Shown: one piece after another, positions 33,572 to 45,310 of the stretch
How positions within the stretch are numbered: position 1 is the first letter of the stretch
Layout: every line of letters begins with the position of its first letter
From: Omphiscola glabra
Lineage: Eukaryota > Mollusca > Gastropoda > Lymnaeidae
Assembly: GCA_964017045.1 (NCBI GenBank)
Contig: OZ024809.1
Span: forward strand, 9,199,012-9,263,011
Direction of reading: 5' to 3'
Length of the DNA: 64,000 nt
The notes under the pieces: generated by a model
Database searches by the model: none
Told to the model about the DNA's origin: nothing
The model's input: the letters and a program-made list of their open reading frames with translations, nothing else
Made by a program: the position numbers and the translations under genes

Positions 33572-36500
33572 GTGAGTGAGAGTGTAAAAAAGAAGTAGAC
33601 TTGACGACTCAGACTACTCTGCTGATTCAGTGGTTCTCAAACTTTTTTCATCCCTCCTTGAGGCCATAAATAAATTCCCCCCACCCCCATCTTAACCCGT
33701 TACAATAAAATTCAAAATGTAGTTTTACTCAAGTCTTAAACTAAAGGAATTTTATAACATGCAAACATGTTAAGTGGTATAATATAATTAATAATATATA
33801 TTATTATATATAATATATTATATTATGTACTTTGACAAAATTTTTAAATATTGTCCAATTGCCACAAATCATACATCATTTTAAAGGGCTATCTATAAGC
33901 TTTGCAAAAACACCAATTTCATCTTTCTATCTTTTATAGAAATGAAGTTATGATTTTTTGGGTGAATTTTTTAGCCCCCCTTATTTATCTTTGTATTTAA
34001 CGAAAAAAAGTAGTGACCAACATTCCATATTTCTGCCTTATTTTGTCCACAACTTTTTTATTTTAAAAGATAATGCCACCAGATTTTCTGGAGACATTCT
34101 CAATGCAATATACAACACAACGGACAAGAAAACCTTTACATCAAAATAAGTCTTTGTATTTTGGAAAATTTTATTTGAGCGTTTGTTAGAAAAAGCACAA
34201 ATAGAAAAATTGGAAAAATCATGATATTTTAAAGGGAAAAAAAATAAATTACAAGTTTATTTATAATTTAATGAATTATATTCTTCTGTTAAATTTTAAA
34301 TCAATTCTTATATTTATTAAAGGTAAGTAGAAGTCTTTTTAAAAATAATTGAATGCATGAGATGTATAAATAAAAACTACTAATATCACCCATAAAACTA
34401 TTACAAGCATACCCGTACCGGGGTATGTCATTAAATTTTAAAAGGTAATGGGGATCTTCTGCCTGTCATTTTCCGGGTAGAATGCCCTACAGTGACTACT
34501 TTGTCTTGTTGATGAAGCCCGAAAATCTCTCCTTCATAAACTTTGTCACCGCCATCTGCATCTAAACGTTCCCCCTTATTGGATATGGAAGGAATTCCAA
34601 GTTTTGCAACAGAAAATTAAAATCTTCTCTTGCACCCAAAAGAAGCCTAACTGACATTAACAACTAATCATAATTCTGAATCTATACAATTTTTTGTTTC
34701 TTTTTAATTTTATTCAAGTGATGTGTTTGTTAAAATTTATTTCTTTTTTGTTTATTAAATGTATTTAATTAAAAAAATATTAAATATTTGTTGATATAAA
34801 TGTTAACAGATTTCTAATGCATATATATTTGATAATAGTATATTTTTAATATTAGTATTAGTAGCAAATTCTTTCATTGTGTTATTATTCTATTAATTAT
34901 AATTTATAAATACCAGTAATAATGTGCTCTATACTACATATTATAATTATATAATATATAAATCAAGTGACAAAACAAGTCCGAAATTCCCCGGACTACA
35001 CGAACTACAATTATTTAAAATTATTTAATTTATTAGGTTGTATTAATTTCTCATAATGTTTTAAAATGGTTTCCCCTTTATTAACTGGTTAGACTTCCAC
35101 AGATTATTAAAGATGAACTATAATGAAAATATCCTAAAATACTAAAATGTACTAAAATTAAATTGGTAACAAGAACCATTTCCGACAACCCACTTTTTTG
35201 TGTGACTCGGGTGACTACTAACAATTTTATTTTCTTACACCTCACAGTCCGAAGGGCATAACTTTTGTTCGTTATTGCTATTATTAATGAAGTAAAGTTA
35301 TTAAAATTTGTGAATAAATGAGGCAGTAGTTGAGTTAAACACTACGTGTTTGAATTCTACATTAAAAAATAATAAGCAATTAACGTACATACCGATGTAA
35401 ACAATTAAATGTGTTAATGTTCACGAACTAAATGCAGCAATTACGGTATCCCCGTGTTTGGAAAAATATGCGCTCTACGTCACCGATAATTTAAGTACTA
35501 TTGTTAGCAAACTGTGACGTAAAACAAAAAAAAACGAGATAATCACCGAGAGGAATGTTAAAATGGCCGCACAAGTTTTGCGTTATTTTTCGTTATGCGC
35601 AGACTGCATGCGCGTGAGACCTTCGATATCCCTAATTATATAAATAAATATAAGAATGAACTATGCTGACGGTAACGCCAAAGAACCAAAAAGATTTAAA
35701 TACTTTCACATTCTTAAAAACGATCATTCGATCATAGTTATTTTCTATTATTTTACGGGAATCTTATATAGGTAGTTCACTAAGCAGTGCGCAACGAACG
35801 ATTTTTCGGATGTCGGAAACAGACCATGAACTGATGGCTGGTCAATATCGGCGGGTCACAGGGTCATATTGAAATCTAGTTTCCTTTGTCTACATAATGG
35901 AGAGACAATGAACTTGTTATAGTCTGTTTTGTGCACATGAGGAGGACAATCATAACAACATAAACCTTTTCACCACTTATAGTGCTTGTAGTAGCAGATA
36001 TCTTTTGTTGGGAAAAAAGGTAAGTTTGCTAGCACTATATTTTGGGTAACCATAATAGTTTTCCAATTAATTCTTTTTCTTTTCAATGTAAGAAACACTT
36101 AACTAATTGAAACAATCGGCACTCCTCAGAACGGCGGTCCCATATTATTTGTACAGAAATACAATAAAAATTTGATTTTTACCCTATGGAACTTCATTAA
36201 AACACTTCAGTGGCTACTGTAACATTTATTTATTGTTTTCCATTTGTTTTGTCATGTATTTTCAGTTGTTTTAAATTGAAATTTTAATATAAAACATGTA
36301 TTTACAAAGTCAGCCAAACCCTTAGGTTGTTTTGGTCCATTGAGCTGATTTGTGGCCAGATATTTTGCCAGTCTCAAAGCAAAAGAAATATTCTTATGGT
36401 TAAAGTTTAAGTAATGTAAAAATAATAGACCATTAAGTCAGATTCAGGGACATCAGCTTACACTGGGGTGTAGGGATTGATTGAATGGATATTTATATAG

Positions 36501-39500
36501 CGTATACTTGTGTCTGGATCTACTGACAAAATCCTATTACGAGGCGTAGAGCTAGGATGCATTGATGTACCTTTACATCTCAAATCAGACCTAGTCTCCA
36601 GACCTGTGGTTGTGGGTGTCCGACCAACATTACCATTGGACGGCATCTCATTGCTGCTAGGCAATGACTTAGCTGGTGGGAAGGTGGTAGCCGAACCTAT
36701 CGTTACTCATGAACCCTGTTTCACTGAATCTCAAGAAGAAGATCCAGAATTATATCCAGCATGTGTTGATAACAGGGCCATGAGTTTGAAGATCTCCAAA
36801 AAAGAAGTTCACCAAAAAGTAATGAAATCCGATCTGAAATTGATCTGAGAACAACCTTTTTTGCCAGTCTTAACTATGTGAGAAATATGCTCAACACCAA
36901 CAAAACCTATACCACGTCTTTGTGGATTTCAAGAAGGCATTCGACAGGGTTTGGCATGCTGCTTTTTGGGCCACCATGAGGCACTACAACACCAACACTA
37001 ACCTAACCAGAATGATATGCAGACTCTATGATAAGGCCACCAGCACAGTCTTCTTCAACAATAACATCGGAAAATGGTTCAAGACCACGGTTGGAGTACG
37101 ACAAGGCTGCTTGCCCTCCCCCACCCTGCTCTTTGATTTTACATTACATTTTTTATACCTAGTATTAGCTAATCAAAATTTTTTTTCACTGCACATTATT
37201 ATTATTATTAAGGTGGTTTTATATAGCGCAGTACCCCAGCCCAGAGCTAGGCTCACTGCGATTCAATTAAAAATTACCTATTACAGAAAATTATACATTG
37301 AAAAACAACAATTGGTAAATAGCTTGACCTCACCCACACAAGTACTATCTAGCCATAGACAGCCCCCAGCAGCATCGAGCGTTGCTTATAAGTTAGAGGG
37401 TGGGAACTCTATGTCGGAGCTACCTACTTCAAACTTGTTTGAAAAATTTAAAGATCAATCAATACTACACTTTTCATATTGATATTAAAAAAGTTAAAGA
37501 TCAATCAATACTACACTTTTCATATGCATAAGAAAAAAAGTTAAAGATCAATCAAAACATGCACTTTTCATATCCAAAAGAAAAAAATTAATGATCAATC
37601 AATGTACACTTATAAGATGGATAAGATTATTTTTATTGATCCCAAAAAATTGAAATATGTTTTGATTACATTGTACATATTCATTTTCAGTGTACAGGTA
37701 TGGATAAACATTCTGATTAATAAATAGCAATTTTTAAACCAAAAAATTTTAAATGTAAGATGTTAAGTTTTTCTCAAGTTCCAAAAACCAGCCATTATAC
37801 TTCCTATACCCACTATTCTATAAGGATATTTTTGACCATAAGAGTAATTATTTGATTTTTTTTTTCTGTCGGTTTTCAAATTTCTTTAAAATTTTACTAG
37901 CCTAATTAAATATTGTATCAGATTTACTGATTATAACTATAATGTTTTTTTATTCTTATCAAGCTTTAGTTCATTACTGAACTTCATTGTCAATTTTTAC
38001 TAAGTTACATAATTTTATATATATTTATCTTCTAAATAACTTGTATCCCTTTTTTAATTTTACTTTTGTATACCCTTTCTTGCCTTTTTAAGCTTTACTG
38101 CTTTAAAATTTTACAAGCCTATTTAAATATTATCTCAGATTATAGTGCTTGTAGCAGATATCTTTTGTAAAAAGTGCAGTAAATTATACATAGGAGAGAC
38201 AGGTCATCGCCTTGGAGACCGGTTTAGAGAACACCTCTATAACATAAATAAACAGGCTCTCTGTCCGGTCTCCAAACATTTCAATAGCACTAACCATGAT
38301 GGCATTTTAGACATCGCAGTTACTGGTATACTGTATACTAGTAACACACCGGATAGGATCTATATGGAGAATAAATTAATAACAAGATTTGGTACGTTAA
38401 CTCCATACGGAATAAACCAAATCCACAATTTTACGTAACTGACATGTCTTTTTCCTGATTGGGCTTTTACATTTGACTTCAAGTCACTTCCTTTCCATTC
38501 TTCTTTACTTTGTTTCTGTGTGGTTTCTTCACCCACTCCTATTTTTTCTCTTTTTTTTAGGTAGGATATATCTATATATTTATATTATGTAAATTTGATT
38601 TATGCTTATTTATATGTCTTGTTGTACTGATGAAGGCATGTGCTGAAACGTCTGCTTATGTGTAATGTAAAATTATTATTAAAGCTTAATATATATTGTT
38701 ATATTGACACAGATTGTTCGTGTCTAATTAATCTATTTCAAAGCTTTATCGCAGTCCAACACTTTTATACTTAGTTCAACAATGTTACCTTGTACAAATT
38801 GACACTTTATTTAACACTTTTTCTATGATAGTTATTGGAAAATTGTTACACTTTGTCAACATAATTTCAATACCCTTTAGTCATATATATTCTTGCAACT
38901 AAAACCAATCCATTATCTAACATGACTTTTATGATTGTACAGTCAGTCTGTTATCCTCCTTGACTTTCATGATTCTACAGTCTGTCTGTTATCTTCCATG
39001 AATTTCATGATTGTATAATCTGTCTGTTATAGACCTGTTTACTCTTACGATTTAGGTGTACGATTTTGAGATGTCTTTTACAATTGTAGGCTGTGACCCA
39101 TCAGAATTGCGATTTTTAAGAGACCAAAATATATACATTCCGGTAGTTTTTTCCGATTAATACAAATATAATTAATTAAAAAGTAAATCTTCAGTTATTA
39201 GTTTTAACTAATGGATCGAGAAATATGATTGGTTGAGAACCATCTATAATTATTTTACATTTGCTCTGAGAGGGGAATGGAGTAGTGTTAAAGAGATTTT
39301 GTGTTGGGGGGAAGGGGGTCTAAATATGTATGAATCTAAAATTAACACCGCCACATTTTCATGTTAGTGGGTTTTGGGGGGGGGGGGGGGGGGGGGGGGG
39401 GGTGTCAAGGAAGAAAGTGCGTAAGTTATTCAAAAATTCTACAATATTCATCCTGAAAGTCCAAAGCATATTTATGGCAGTGTTACTCAGTAGTAGAGGT

Positions 39501-42500
39501 GTTTCAGTAATACTTTGTCCACTGTCTTGTGGGACTACGCCAGTGGTTCTAAAATTTTCGTTTCCCGGCACCTATTCCAAATTTATGTGTACACCAGGCT
39601 CCCTGGTTTTAAATTCTGACAAGTGCACTTCAAAATAGCGCATACATAAACAAAATAAAATAAAGGGTTAGTTAAAAATAAATGTAACACTTGTGTAGGT
39701 TACTGAGCACCATCTAGCAGGAGCAAACATTAGTTACTCAAGTGGGTAACTGTTTGCACCAAAAGATGTCACATTGGATTAAAAGTGGAAATATAATAAT
39801 GAAATTTGTAAAAATATTTTGCAACATCACTGTGATGAAGCTGAAGCAACCCCATATAGATAAATGTGCAACCCCCAGGGCGGACCAGTAAAAGAACTAA
39901 TTTTTAGGGCACCTCTTCTCTGTGAAGTAAATGTGATCTTTTTTTAATTGTTTAATTCACTGTTAAGGTCCTTTCTAAAGATGAATTTGGGTGCCTGTTG
40001 CTCTTCGTCCAATTCCTATGGCCCTGACCATGTTGTATGACAATTTTGTGTCAATTATTTCTTATTGTTGAATCGCAGCTGGTGAATGCAGAAATGGAGA
40101 AAACTAGAGAATGCATTCTAAACTATTTCGCGCAGCAAAGTTAGATTTCAACATATTTTATAGGATCTATGGAGGCCTTTGAAATCTATTTTAGATGACG
40201 CTAAACTGCTGTACAATTTTTAATACCCCCTCTTTGTTTCACCCATTTACAGCTTGTGGTCATTATCAGACTGTAATATATTAATGAGAATTAGGTATAA
40301 TGGATATTGAGTCTTATTTATTTTTAAAAAAACAACATATTTTCCTAAAAAATACATCACAAGTTAGACCTGATTAGTTTTTTTAAAATGACATCCTAAT
40401 TTGTTAATTAGACTAATTTGTTAATTAATCTTATCTTAATACATTTTATTTTAAGCTGATCTAACTTCGAGTTTGGACCATGTTAAATTTCACCAGTAAC
40501 TTTATTTTTAACATAGACAGACTGATGATGTGATCTACACATTCACCTAATTATTAATTAGTGTCTCTAGCAGATACATGTCTGCAAAACAAAGTGGCCA
40601 CAGATTGCAATATAAACGTCGGTCATCTACTTTTAGAAGTTACCTTTTTGACATTATCTTAATTCAATTCCACTAGACACGCGGTGCGAGTAGTTATTGT
40701 ATACATTATATAAACGGTATGTTTATTTATTTTCTATTAAGGTACTGTACAGTACAAATTTGAGACTATATTGTACGATTTTTGGATTTCGAGGGTTAAC
40801 AGGTCAGCTGTTATCTTCCATGACTTTCATGATTATACAATCAGTTTGTAATCTTCCACTACTTTCATGATTGTACAGTCAGTCTGTTATTTTATATGAC
40901 TTTCATGATTATACAGTCAATTGGTAATCTTCCACTACTTTCATGATTATACAGTCAGTCTGTTATTTTCCATGACTTTCATGATTATACAGTCAGTCTG
41001 TTATTTTCCATGACTTTCATGATTATACAGTCAGTCTGTTATTTTCCATGACTTTCATGATTATACAGTCAGTCTGTTATTTTCCATGACTTTCATGATT
41101 GTATGGTGGTTGAAGGATATTCAGGTCCTGTTTGAGTACGGATGCAGAAAAGGGTTATCAATTTGTTTACAATGATAATAATTCTGATGAATTATCCAAG
41201 CCAACTGGCTCAGGGAAAGTTTCCTGTGGATGATGTCATATTTAACAACAGTGAATCTCAAATTTTATTTTATCAAGTCAAAGAAATGACAAATCGATAC
41301 TTGATCAGTCAGTAATTATAGAAGTCAATGACGCCTCAGTGACACCTGGGCCCTTAATGTAACACGTCTCCTTTTCTTTATTGCTGTGATCTCATTAGTT
41401 TATCTATAGGAAATGGTCAAAGCCAGCATAAAATCCTTGGAGTTTCCTTTGAGAACCTGTGGTGTTTTGCCAGTTATTGATCCATGTGCAATGAAAGTCG
41501 ATATTGATTGATTGTGTTTGGAAACTCTGAATGACTTTGTGAGCTAAATGTGTTTGTGATATTTCCCTGTAGAATTTGGGATGAGGTTGTTTGGACATTA
41601 TTGATGACAAACAATTTATTTTGGGGTAATTTTTTTGCCAATGTAGGCATTTACTTTTTTCTTTTTTTCACAGGTGACAGGAATTGTGATCTTGGCTATA
41701 GGAATCTGGACCAAGGTCGACCTGTATAAATACCTCGAGTTGTCCTCCATCTACCAGCCAGAAGCTCCCTATGTCCTCATCGGTGTCGGAGCCGTCATTG
41801 TGCTCATTGGCTCCTTAGGATGTTGCTGCACAATCAAAGGCCATTCTGTCCTGTTGTACATGGTTGGTTCTAACTGTGCCATCATTGGTCTCATCTTTTC
41901 GTGTTAGCCTTACTTAATAAATTGATAAACAGATTGCAGCATTTAAATCTCTATTGCAATCTCCATTTGTACATGTTGTGTAATTGCTGGTTTCTAAGCC
42001 AGTGATGTAAGGTAAGAGGGGGAATAATTCATGTTGACCTAATTTTTTTTAAAACCACTCTTTCTTTCAGTTCTGCGGTTTCTTGTTTATTATTTTCATC
42101 ATTGAACTCAGTGCTGGCATTGCCTTGCTGGTGTACAGGGGAAAGGTCAGTTGGATTCATTCATGTAAACACGTCTCAGTGGGACAGGCCAGTTAGATCT
42201 ATTAATATTAATGTAGGCTTTGTTACATGGGAAAGGTCAGTTGAATTGAGATGATTTCTTTTTATTGCAGATGTATGGAAAACTTTTTTTTTTTAATTTT
42301 TTTTACTGGTCCAGCATTGATAAATAAGTGTATTGGCCAATAAAATTTTTGTGTGAAAGCTTCATTCCAGCTTTAGTGAAAACAAGCAATATCCTGCCAT
42401 TCTCATGGATTAACAGATTTCTTATAACAAATTGTTTAAACATTGCCAGCTTGAGAAAGGTTTCAAAGATGGCTTGTCTGCTGCACTCCAACAATATGGG

Positions 42501-45310
42501 CAGAAAGGGGAAGGAGAGATCACTGATGCTCTGGATGAACTGCAGAAAAAGGTATTTGCTACATGGTGAAACCCTTGTATGAAGGGGATATGTATTTATT
42601 ACAATGAAAACCCCTATTAGTTATTAGGTACCACCATTTTGTGAAGACAATAATTCATTCCCGATTCATCATCTATTCACCCATCGCCGTGGTGCTATAG
42701 CCCATGTATGGTTTGGGCCTGCCTCACTACATCCTTACACTCAGACTTAACTGATGCTTTTCTTTTTCCTATTCATCAGTCTCTGATTAAATATCTATCC
42801 TTCATTTTCTGAAATAGAAATAAGGTAAGGAGATAGATTTGTGAAATTAGGTATAGAGAATGGTTTGTTTATGTGAAGGTCGATGGAGAATTGAAACACT
42901 TCCATTTGTGACTTTTTAGTTGCCCCTTAAATCATGTTTGTGTCTTACATCTGGTTTCTATAATCATGGGTTTTTTTTTGGTTTTTTTTTTGTTACATCT
43001 GATTTGTTAAATCATGTTTCTGTTTTGCAGCTGGTTTGTTAAATTATGTTTGTGTCTCAAAGCTCGGTTTCTATGGTACAGGTTTGTTAAATCATGTTTG
43101 TGTCTTACAGCTGGTATGTTGTGGCATTGAAGACTACAAAGACTGGTATGACACCCCGTTCAGCAGGAGTACCGCCCTCCCAAACTCTGTACCAGAATCC
43201 TGCTGCCGTATCAGTACCAAAGACTGCGTCCACACAGGACTCACTAATGAAACTGCCAGCGTCAACATTCACACACAGGTCAGTCCCCAAGCTTACAGTC
43301 AGACATGTGCCGTGCTTGCAGAGGATAGAAATGTCAGAGGTCATGAAAGGATGTTTTGTGATTTATTTGCCTGTAAAGAAATGGTATCTACAGAAATAGT
43401 GAGGATGTTTTGTGATTTATTTGCCTGTAAAGAAATGGTATCTACAGGAATAGCGAGGATGTTTTGTGATTTATTTGCCTGTAAAGAAATGGTATCTACA
43501 GAAATAGTGAGGATGTTTTGTGATTTATTGGCCTGTAAAGAAATGGTATCTACAGGAATAGTGAGGATGTTTTTAGTTTTATTCTTCAGCATTGAAACAG
43601 CACCACAAAAAAAAAAAAAAGGTTTATTGTTGTGTTAACGTAATACATGATGTAGCTGATATAGTATAATCATTGTTAACTGTGGTGTATGGTTATGCAG
43701 TGTTAAATGCAGACCTGTTTACTCTTACGATTTTGGCGTACAATGTACGATTTTGATGTGTATACATTATATATAATGAGTGTATTTTTACTATTAAGAT
43801 AATGTATTGAACGATTTTGTGATGAAATTGTACGATTTTAAGATTTTGAGGGTAAACAGGTCTGTAAATGTACAAATAGCAAAATGGAGCCTTCAGTTTA
43901 AAAAAGTGCTTCCTAGCACCACTGATTTGACCGCCTACTGCTGCTCCACAGGGATGTCACAAGCTGGTTGTAGACTTCATCAATGGCAACATGGGCCCAA
44001 TAGGTGGAGTTGCTCTTGGAATCTCATTTTTCCAGGTAAATTCCAAGGATAATCTTCTCTCACTTGTAAGAAAAAACCATATCTAGAATGGACATGTTTA
44101 AACTCTTTAGTTAAAGGGCAATTTGGGTATAGTAATCTCATTGTTCATACCCCTTGGGCCACTTATGATGCATCATTCATATTTTCAGAAGCCTCAGGCC
44201 TATCTGAAAAATATGCTTTTTAACCCATTCAATCCCGTAGCGGCCAAATCCGGCCAGTACTGATTCAATCCCACTACGGCCAAATCCGGCCACTCAACGT
44301 TTTGTTTACACGTTGCTAAATAGAAAGCGGAAATCTCGCTATTTAAACAAAAATCTCGCTACAAACGAGACCAAGGGAGATTACTCTCTTTTTTAAATAT
44401 TTTTATTTATTGGGTGAGCAGTATTCATTATTTTAAAAGCAAATTTTTTATTTTAGCGTTATGATCCTTTGTATTCAAATACTCTGTCGAAAATTGACTT
44501 TTATGAATTTACACAAGAAAAGCATGAGGATATAGTGTTACATAACACATATAGGAACCATTTATGAATGCAAATCAATTTATTTCATATAATTATACTG
44601 TTAAATAGATTTGTTTTAATTTTTTTTCAAAACATTTCTACAGTAAAGGTGGAGTTGCTCCCCTTTGGTTGGGGTTTCCAAAGATAACATTTCTGAGCGC
44701 CCTGGATTGAATGGGTTTAAAAAAAAAAAAAAAAACATTGATGGTTTCAGAATGAATACAATAACCAAATTTGTTTTGTTTTTTTTAAATGTTTTCTAAT
44801 CTCTATAATAATAGCTGAAGGTAAATATGAGATGGTGTGTAAGCATCAGTTGCACACATACAAGTGAAGAAATTCATGTTAAATTTTGGTGTGGGGCTAG
44901 AGGAGAGCTTTAACCAGCTACAAACAAAGCTTGTGTGATTTTTATTTTAAAAAGCTCATTGTTTTGTGATAGTAATGAGCTTAAAATTTTATCTCTGTCA
45001 TTTTTGTAACTTTGTGTAGCCCCCCCCCCCCCTCCCCCACACAAAGCTGGATACAAAAGCTTCCATCCCGGCCACCTGCTCCCATTTTATGGCCATTTGA
45101 TATGTGGATGATCATTTATTTAATATTTGTATTTGTTGTTTGATGACGCACACCTCATTTTATTTTAAAAAGCACAATTTTATAAAGGTAAATGAAAATA
45201 CTGTGCTGAAATTTAACTCAAATTAATTCTGTTTACAGGTCCTGGGAGCAATTCTTGCATTTTGTTTGGCCAAGTCGATCAGCCGTGCCAAGTATGAGCA
45301 GGTCGCTTAG
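33479..45310 (+). CDS. Tetraspanin, CD63/TSPAN6-7-like, 7 coding exons, complete
   Basis: Exons 33479-33571, 41674-41862, 42071-42145, 42450-42551, 43111-43278, 43952-44035 and 45239-45310 join in phase 0 to 260 residues. TM1 (about 19-43) opens with the family-typical TCMKTLMMVFNFIFW; a small loop follows; TM2 is 64-84; TM3 about 90-116 (FIIFIIELSAGIALLV); the large loop 120-215 carries CCG (156-158), SCC (183-185), C192 and C211, i.e. six cysteines, and an N-glycosylation site at Asn199 (NET). TM4 is FFQVLGAILAFCLAK. The tail ends YEQVA, a possible Y-x-x-hydrophobic sorting signal. Cys18 and the CCC after TM2 are likely palmitoylated. Tetraspanins organise membrane microdomains at the surface and in endosomes. 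Length and cysteine pattern fit TSPAN6/7; that subfamily call is inference. The exon 2 donor, ATG/GTTGGT, is weak, but the join aligns without a gap. Confidence 0.95.
33629..33700. mobile_element. hAT-type terminal fragment (CAGTGGTTCTCAAACTTTTT)
   Basis: CAGTGGTTCTCAAACTTTTT is the familiar end of a widespread hAT MITE type; a related end, CAGTGGTTCTAAAATTTTCG, occurs at 39540. The opposite end was not found for either. Confidence 0.4.
33701..35638. other. AT-rich part of tetraspanin intron 1
   Basis: Very AT-rich, with a TATATTA microsatellite near 33787-33830. No further gene recognised. Confidence 0.4.
35639..35765. repeat. Dispersed repeat, copy 2
   Basis: Matches 19975-20110 (CTATGCTGACGGTAACGCCA, AAAGATTTAAATAC, TTTTCTATTATTTTACGG). 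Relative to that copy it has a short duplication ATCATTCGATCATAG. Confidence 0.7.
36515..36840 (+). pseudogene. Ty3/gypsy-type pol fragment (protease region)
   Basis: The frame reads LLRGVELGCIDVPLHLKSDL, VVVGVRPTLPLDGISLLLGN, DLAGGKVVAEPIV. This segment, with the LLGNDLAGG word, is characteristic of the aspartic-protease region of animal gypsy-like elements as I remember them. No LTR, integrase or RT of the same element is adjacent. It is a short relic in tetraspanin intron 1. Confidence 0.6.
36845..37135 (+). pseudogene. LINE reverse transcriptase fragment
   Basis: VFVDFKKAFDRVWHAAFWAT, LIRMI-like TRMICRLYDKATSTV, TTVGVRQGCLPSPTLL: the first catalytic block and the RQGC block of a LINE RT. 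The 3' part with the catalytic DD box is gone, replaced near 37140 by other sequence. It differs from the two larger LINEs in this window. Confidence 0.8.
37196..37400. mobile_element. SINE/LINE-tail-like fragment with TATATAGCGC
   Basis: TTATTATTATTATTAAGGTG then TTTATATAGCGCAGTACC and GGCTCACTGCG, shared in part with 11747-11825 and 36474-36512. Confidence 0.4.
37440..37620. repeat. About 45-bp repeat (AAAGATCAATCAATACTACA)
   Basis: Four diverging copies with CACTTTTCATAT and A-runs. Confidence 0.8.
38130..38440 (+). pseudogene. Penelope-like element, GIY-YIG endonuclease end
   Basis: The frame reads IFCKKCSKLYIGETGHRLGD, RFREHLYNI, VSKHFNSTNHDG, LITRFGTLTPYGIN before a stop at 38436-38438. 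This is the C-terminal GIY-YIG domain of Penelope-like retroelements: the KLYIG core, the conserved R-x-G-D-R-F-R-E-H helix and the HFN block are present. The reverse transcriptase half is missing upstream. It is intronic to the tetraspanin gene. Confidence 0.85.
38627..38652 (+). ncRNA. Candidate minimal hammerhead ribozyme core after the Penelope ORF
   Basis: CTGATGA (38627-38633), then AGGCATGTGCT, then GAAAC and GTC. The CUGAUGA ... GAAA order with a short intervening stem matches the hammerhead core, and Penelope-like elements are known to carry such ribozymes in their terminal repeats. It lies 190 bp beyond the GIY-YIG stop. Helices I and III were not verified by folding. Confidence 0.5.
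38935..39029. repeat. 38-bp satellite, left part
   Basis: Two to three copies of a CTGTTATCTTCCATGACTTT / CATGATTGTACAGT unit. The same array resumes at 40808, so it was split by the element at 39030-40807. Confidence 0.88.
39030..40807. mobile_element. Long member (1.78 kb) of the CAGACCTGTTTAC MITE family, composite
   Basis: The left end TAGACCTGTTTACTCTTACG and right end GGGTTAACAGGTCAG match the ends of the elements at 43710, 52759 and 60152. CTGTTA flanks both sides (39024-39029, 40808-40813), but the target is a tandem array, so this duplication is weaker evidence. Inside are a 27-G run (39376-39402) and a hAT-type end at 39540. No transposase was recognised. It may be an old element with nested insertions. 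Confidence 0.55.
40808..41105. repeat. 38-bp satellite, right part
   Basis: About eight copies (CAGTCAGTCTGTTATTTTCC, ATGACTTTCATGATTATA). Confidence 0.95.
41674..41862 (+). CDS. Tetraspanin exon 2
   Basis: Acceptor TTTTTTTCACAG, first codons GTG ACA GGA (VTGIVILAIGIW). Covers TM1 end, the small loop and TM2. Ends at TAC ATG before GTTGGT. The frame stays open for 15 more codons, but these have no place in the tetraspanin fold. Confidence 0.9.
42071..42145 (+). CDS. Tetraspanin exon 3
   Basis: 25 codons between CTTTCAG and GTCAGT; encodes TM3 (FCGFLFIIFIIELSAG) and the start of the large loop. Confidence 0.92.
42450..42551 (+). CDS. Tetraspanin exon 4
   Basis: 34 codons between CATTGCCAG and GTATTT; encodes the helical first part of the large loop (LEKGFKDGLSAALQQYG, ALDELQKK). 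Confidence 0.92.
43111..43278 (+). CDS. Tetraspanin exon 5 (CCG motif)
   Basis: 56 codons between TGTCTTACAG and GTCAGT. Carries CCG, ESCC, KDC and the NET glycosylation site. Reading through the donor gives a chance extension into a 54-bp intronic repeat. Confidence 0.95.
43342..43575. repeat. 54-bp intronic minisatellite (tetraspanin intron 5)
   Basis: Four copies of GAGGATGTTTTGTGATTTAT ... GAAATGGTATCTACAG, starting about 60 bp after the exon 5 donor. Unit length is a multiple of three, which keeps reading frames open on both strands. Confidence 0.93.
43710..43864. mobile_element. CAGACCTGTTTAC-family MITE, 155 bp
   Basis: Begins CAGACCTGTTTACTCTTACG and ends GGGTAAACAGGTCTG. Flanked by TAAATG on both sides (43704-43709, 43865-43870), a 6-bp target duplication. 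Interior GTATACATTATATATA and TTAAGATAA match the copy at 60152. It lies 87 bp before tetraspanin exon 6. Confidence 0.88.
43952..44035 (+). CDS. Tetraspanin exon 6
   Basis: 28 codons between CTCCACAG and GTAAAT; begins GCHKLVVDFINGN with the last loop cysteine and enters TM4 (GGVALGISFFQ). Confidence 0.94.
44224..44716. mobile_element. piggyBac-like MITE (TTAA / CCCATTCAATCC)
   Basis: The left side is TTAA followed by CCCATTCAATCC; the right side is GGATTGAATGGG followed by T and TTAA. TTAA target sites with C-rich inverted ends are typical of piggyBac transposons. Just inside the left end, CGGCCAAATCCGGCCA occurs twice. No transposase. In tetraspanin intron 6. Confidence 0.72.
45239..45310 (+). 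CDS. Tetraspanin exon 7 (stop)
   Basis: Acceptor CTGTTTACAG, then 23 codons (VLGAILAFCLAKSISRAKYE, QVA) and TAG at 45308-45310. Confidence 0.95.
   Translation, partial: VLGAILAFCLAKSISRAKYEQVA

Noticed and set aside
41863..41907. Extension of tetraspanin exon 2 to the TAG at 41905-41907
   Set aside because: Would truncate the protein after TM2; joining at ATG/GTTGGT to 42071 gives an ungapped tetraspanin TM3.
42271..42449. Possible exon after TTTATTGCAG at 42270
   Set aside because: Followed by poly-T and AT-rich sequence with no tetraspanin similarity; exon 4 at 42450 fits phase and family.
43279..43638. Continuation of the tetraspanin exon 5 frame through the 54-bp repeat
   Set aside because: A good GT donor at 43279 and a matching exon 6 at 43952 explain the gene; the extension is repeat-driven.
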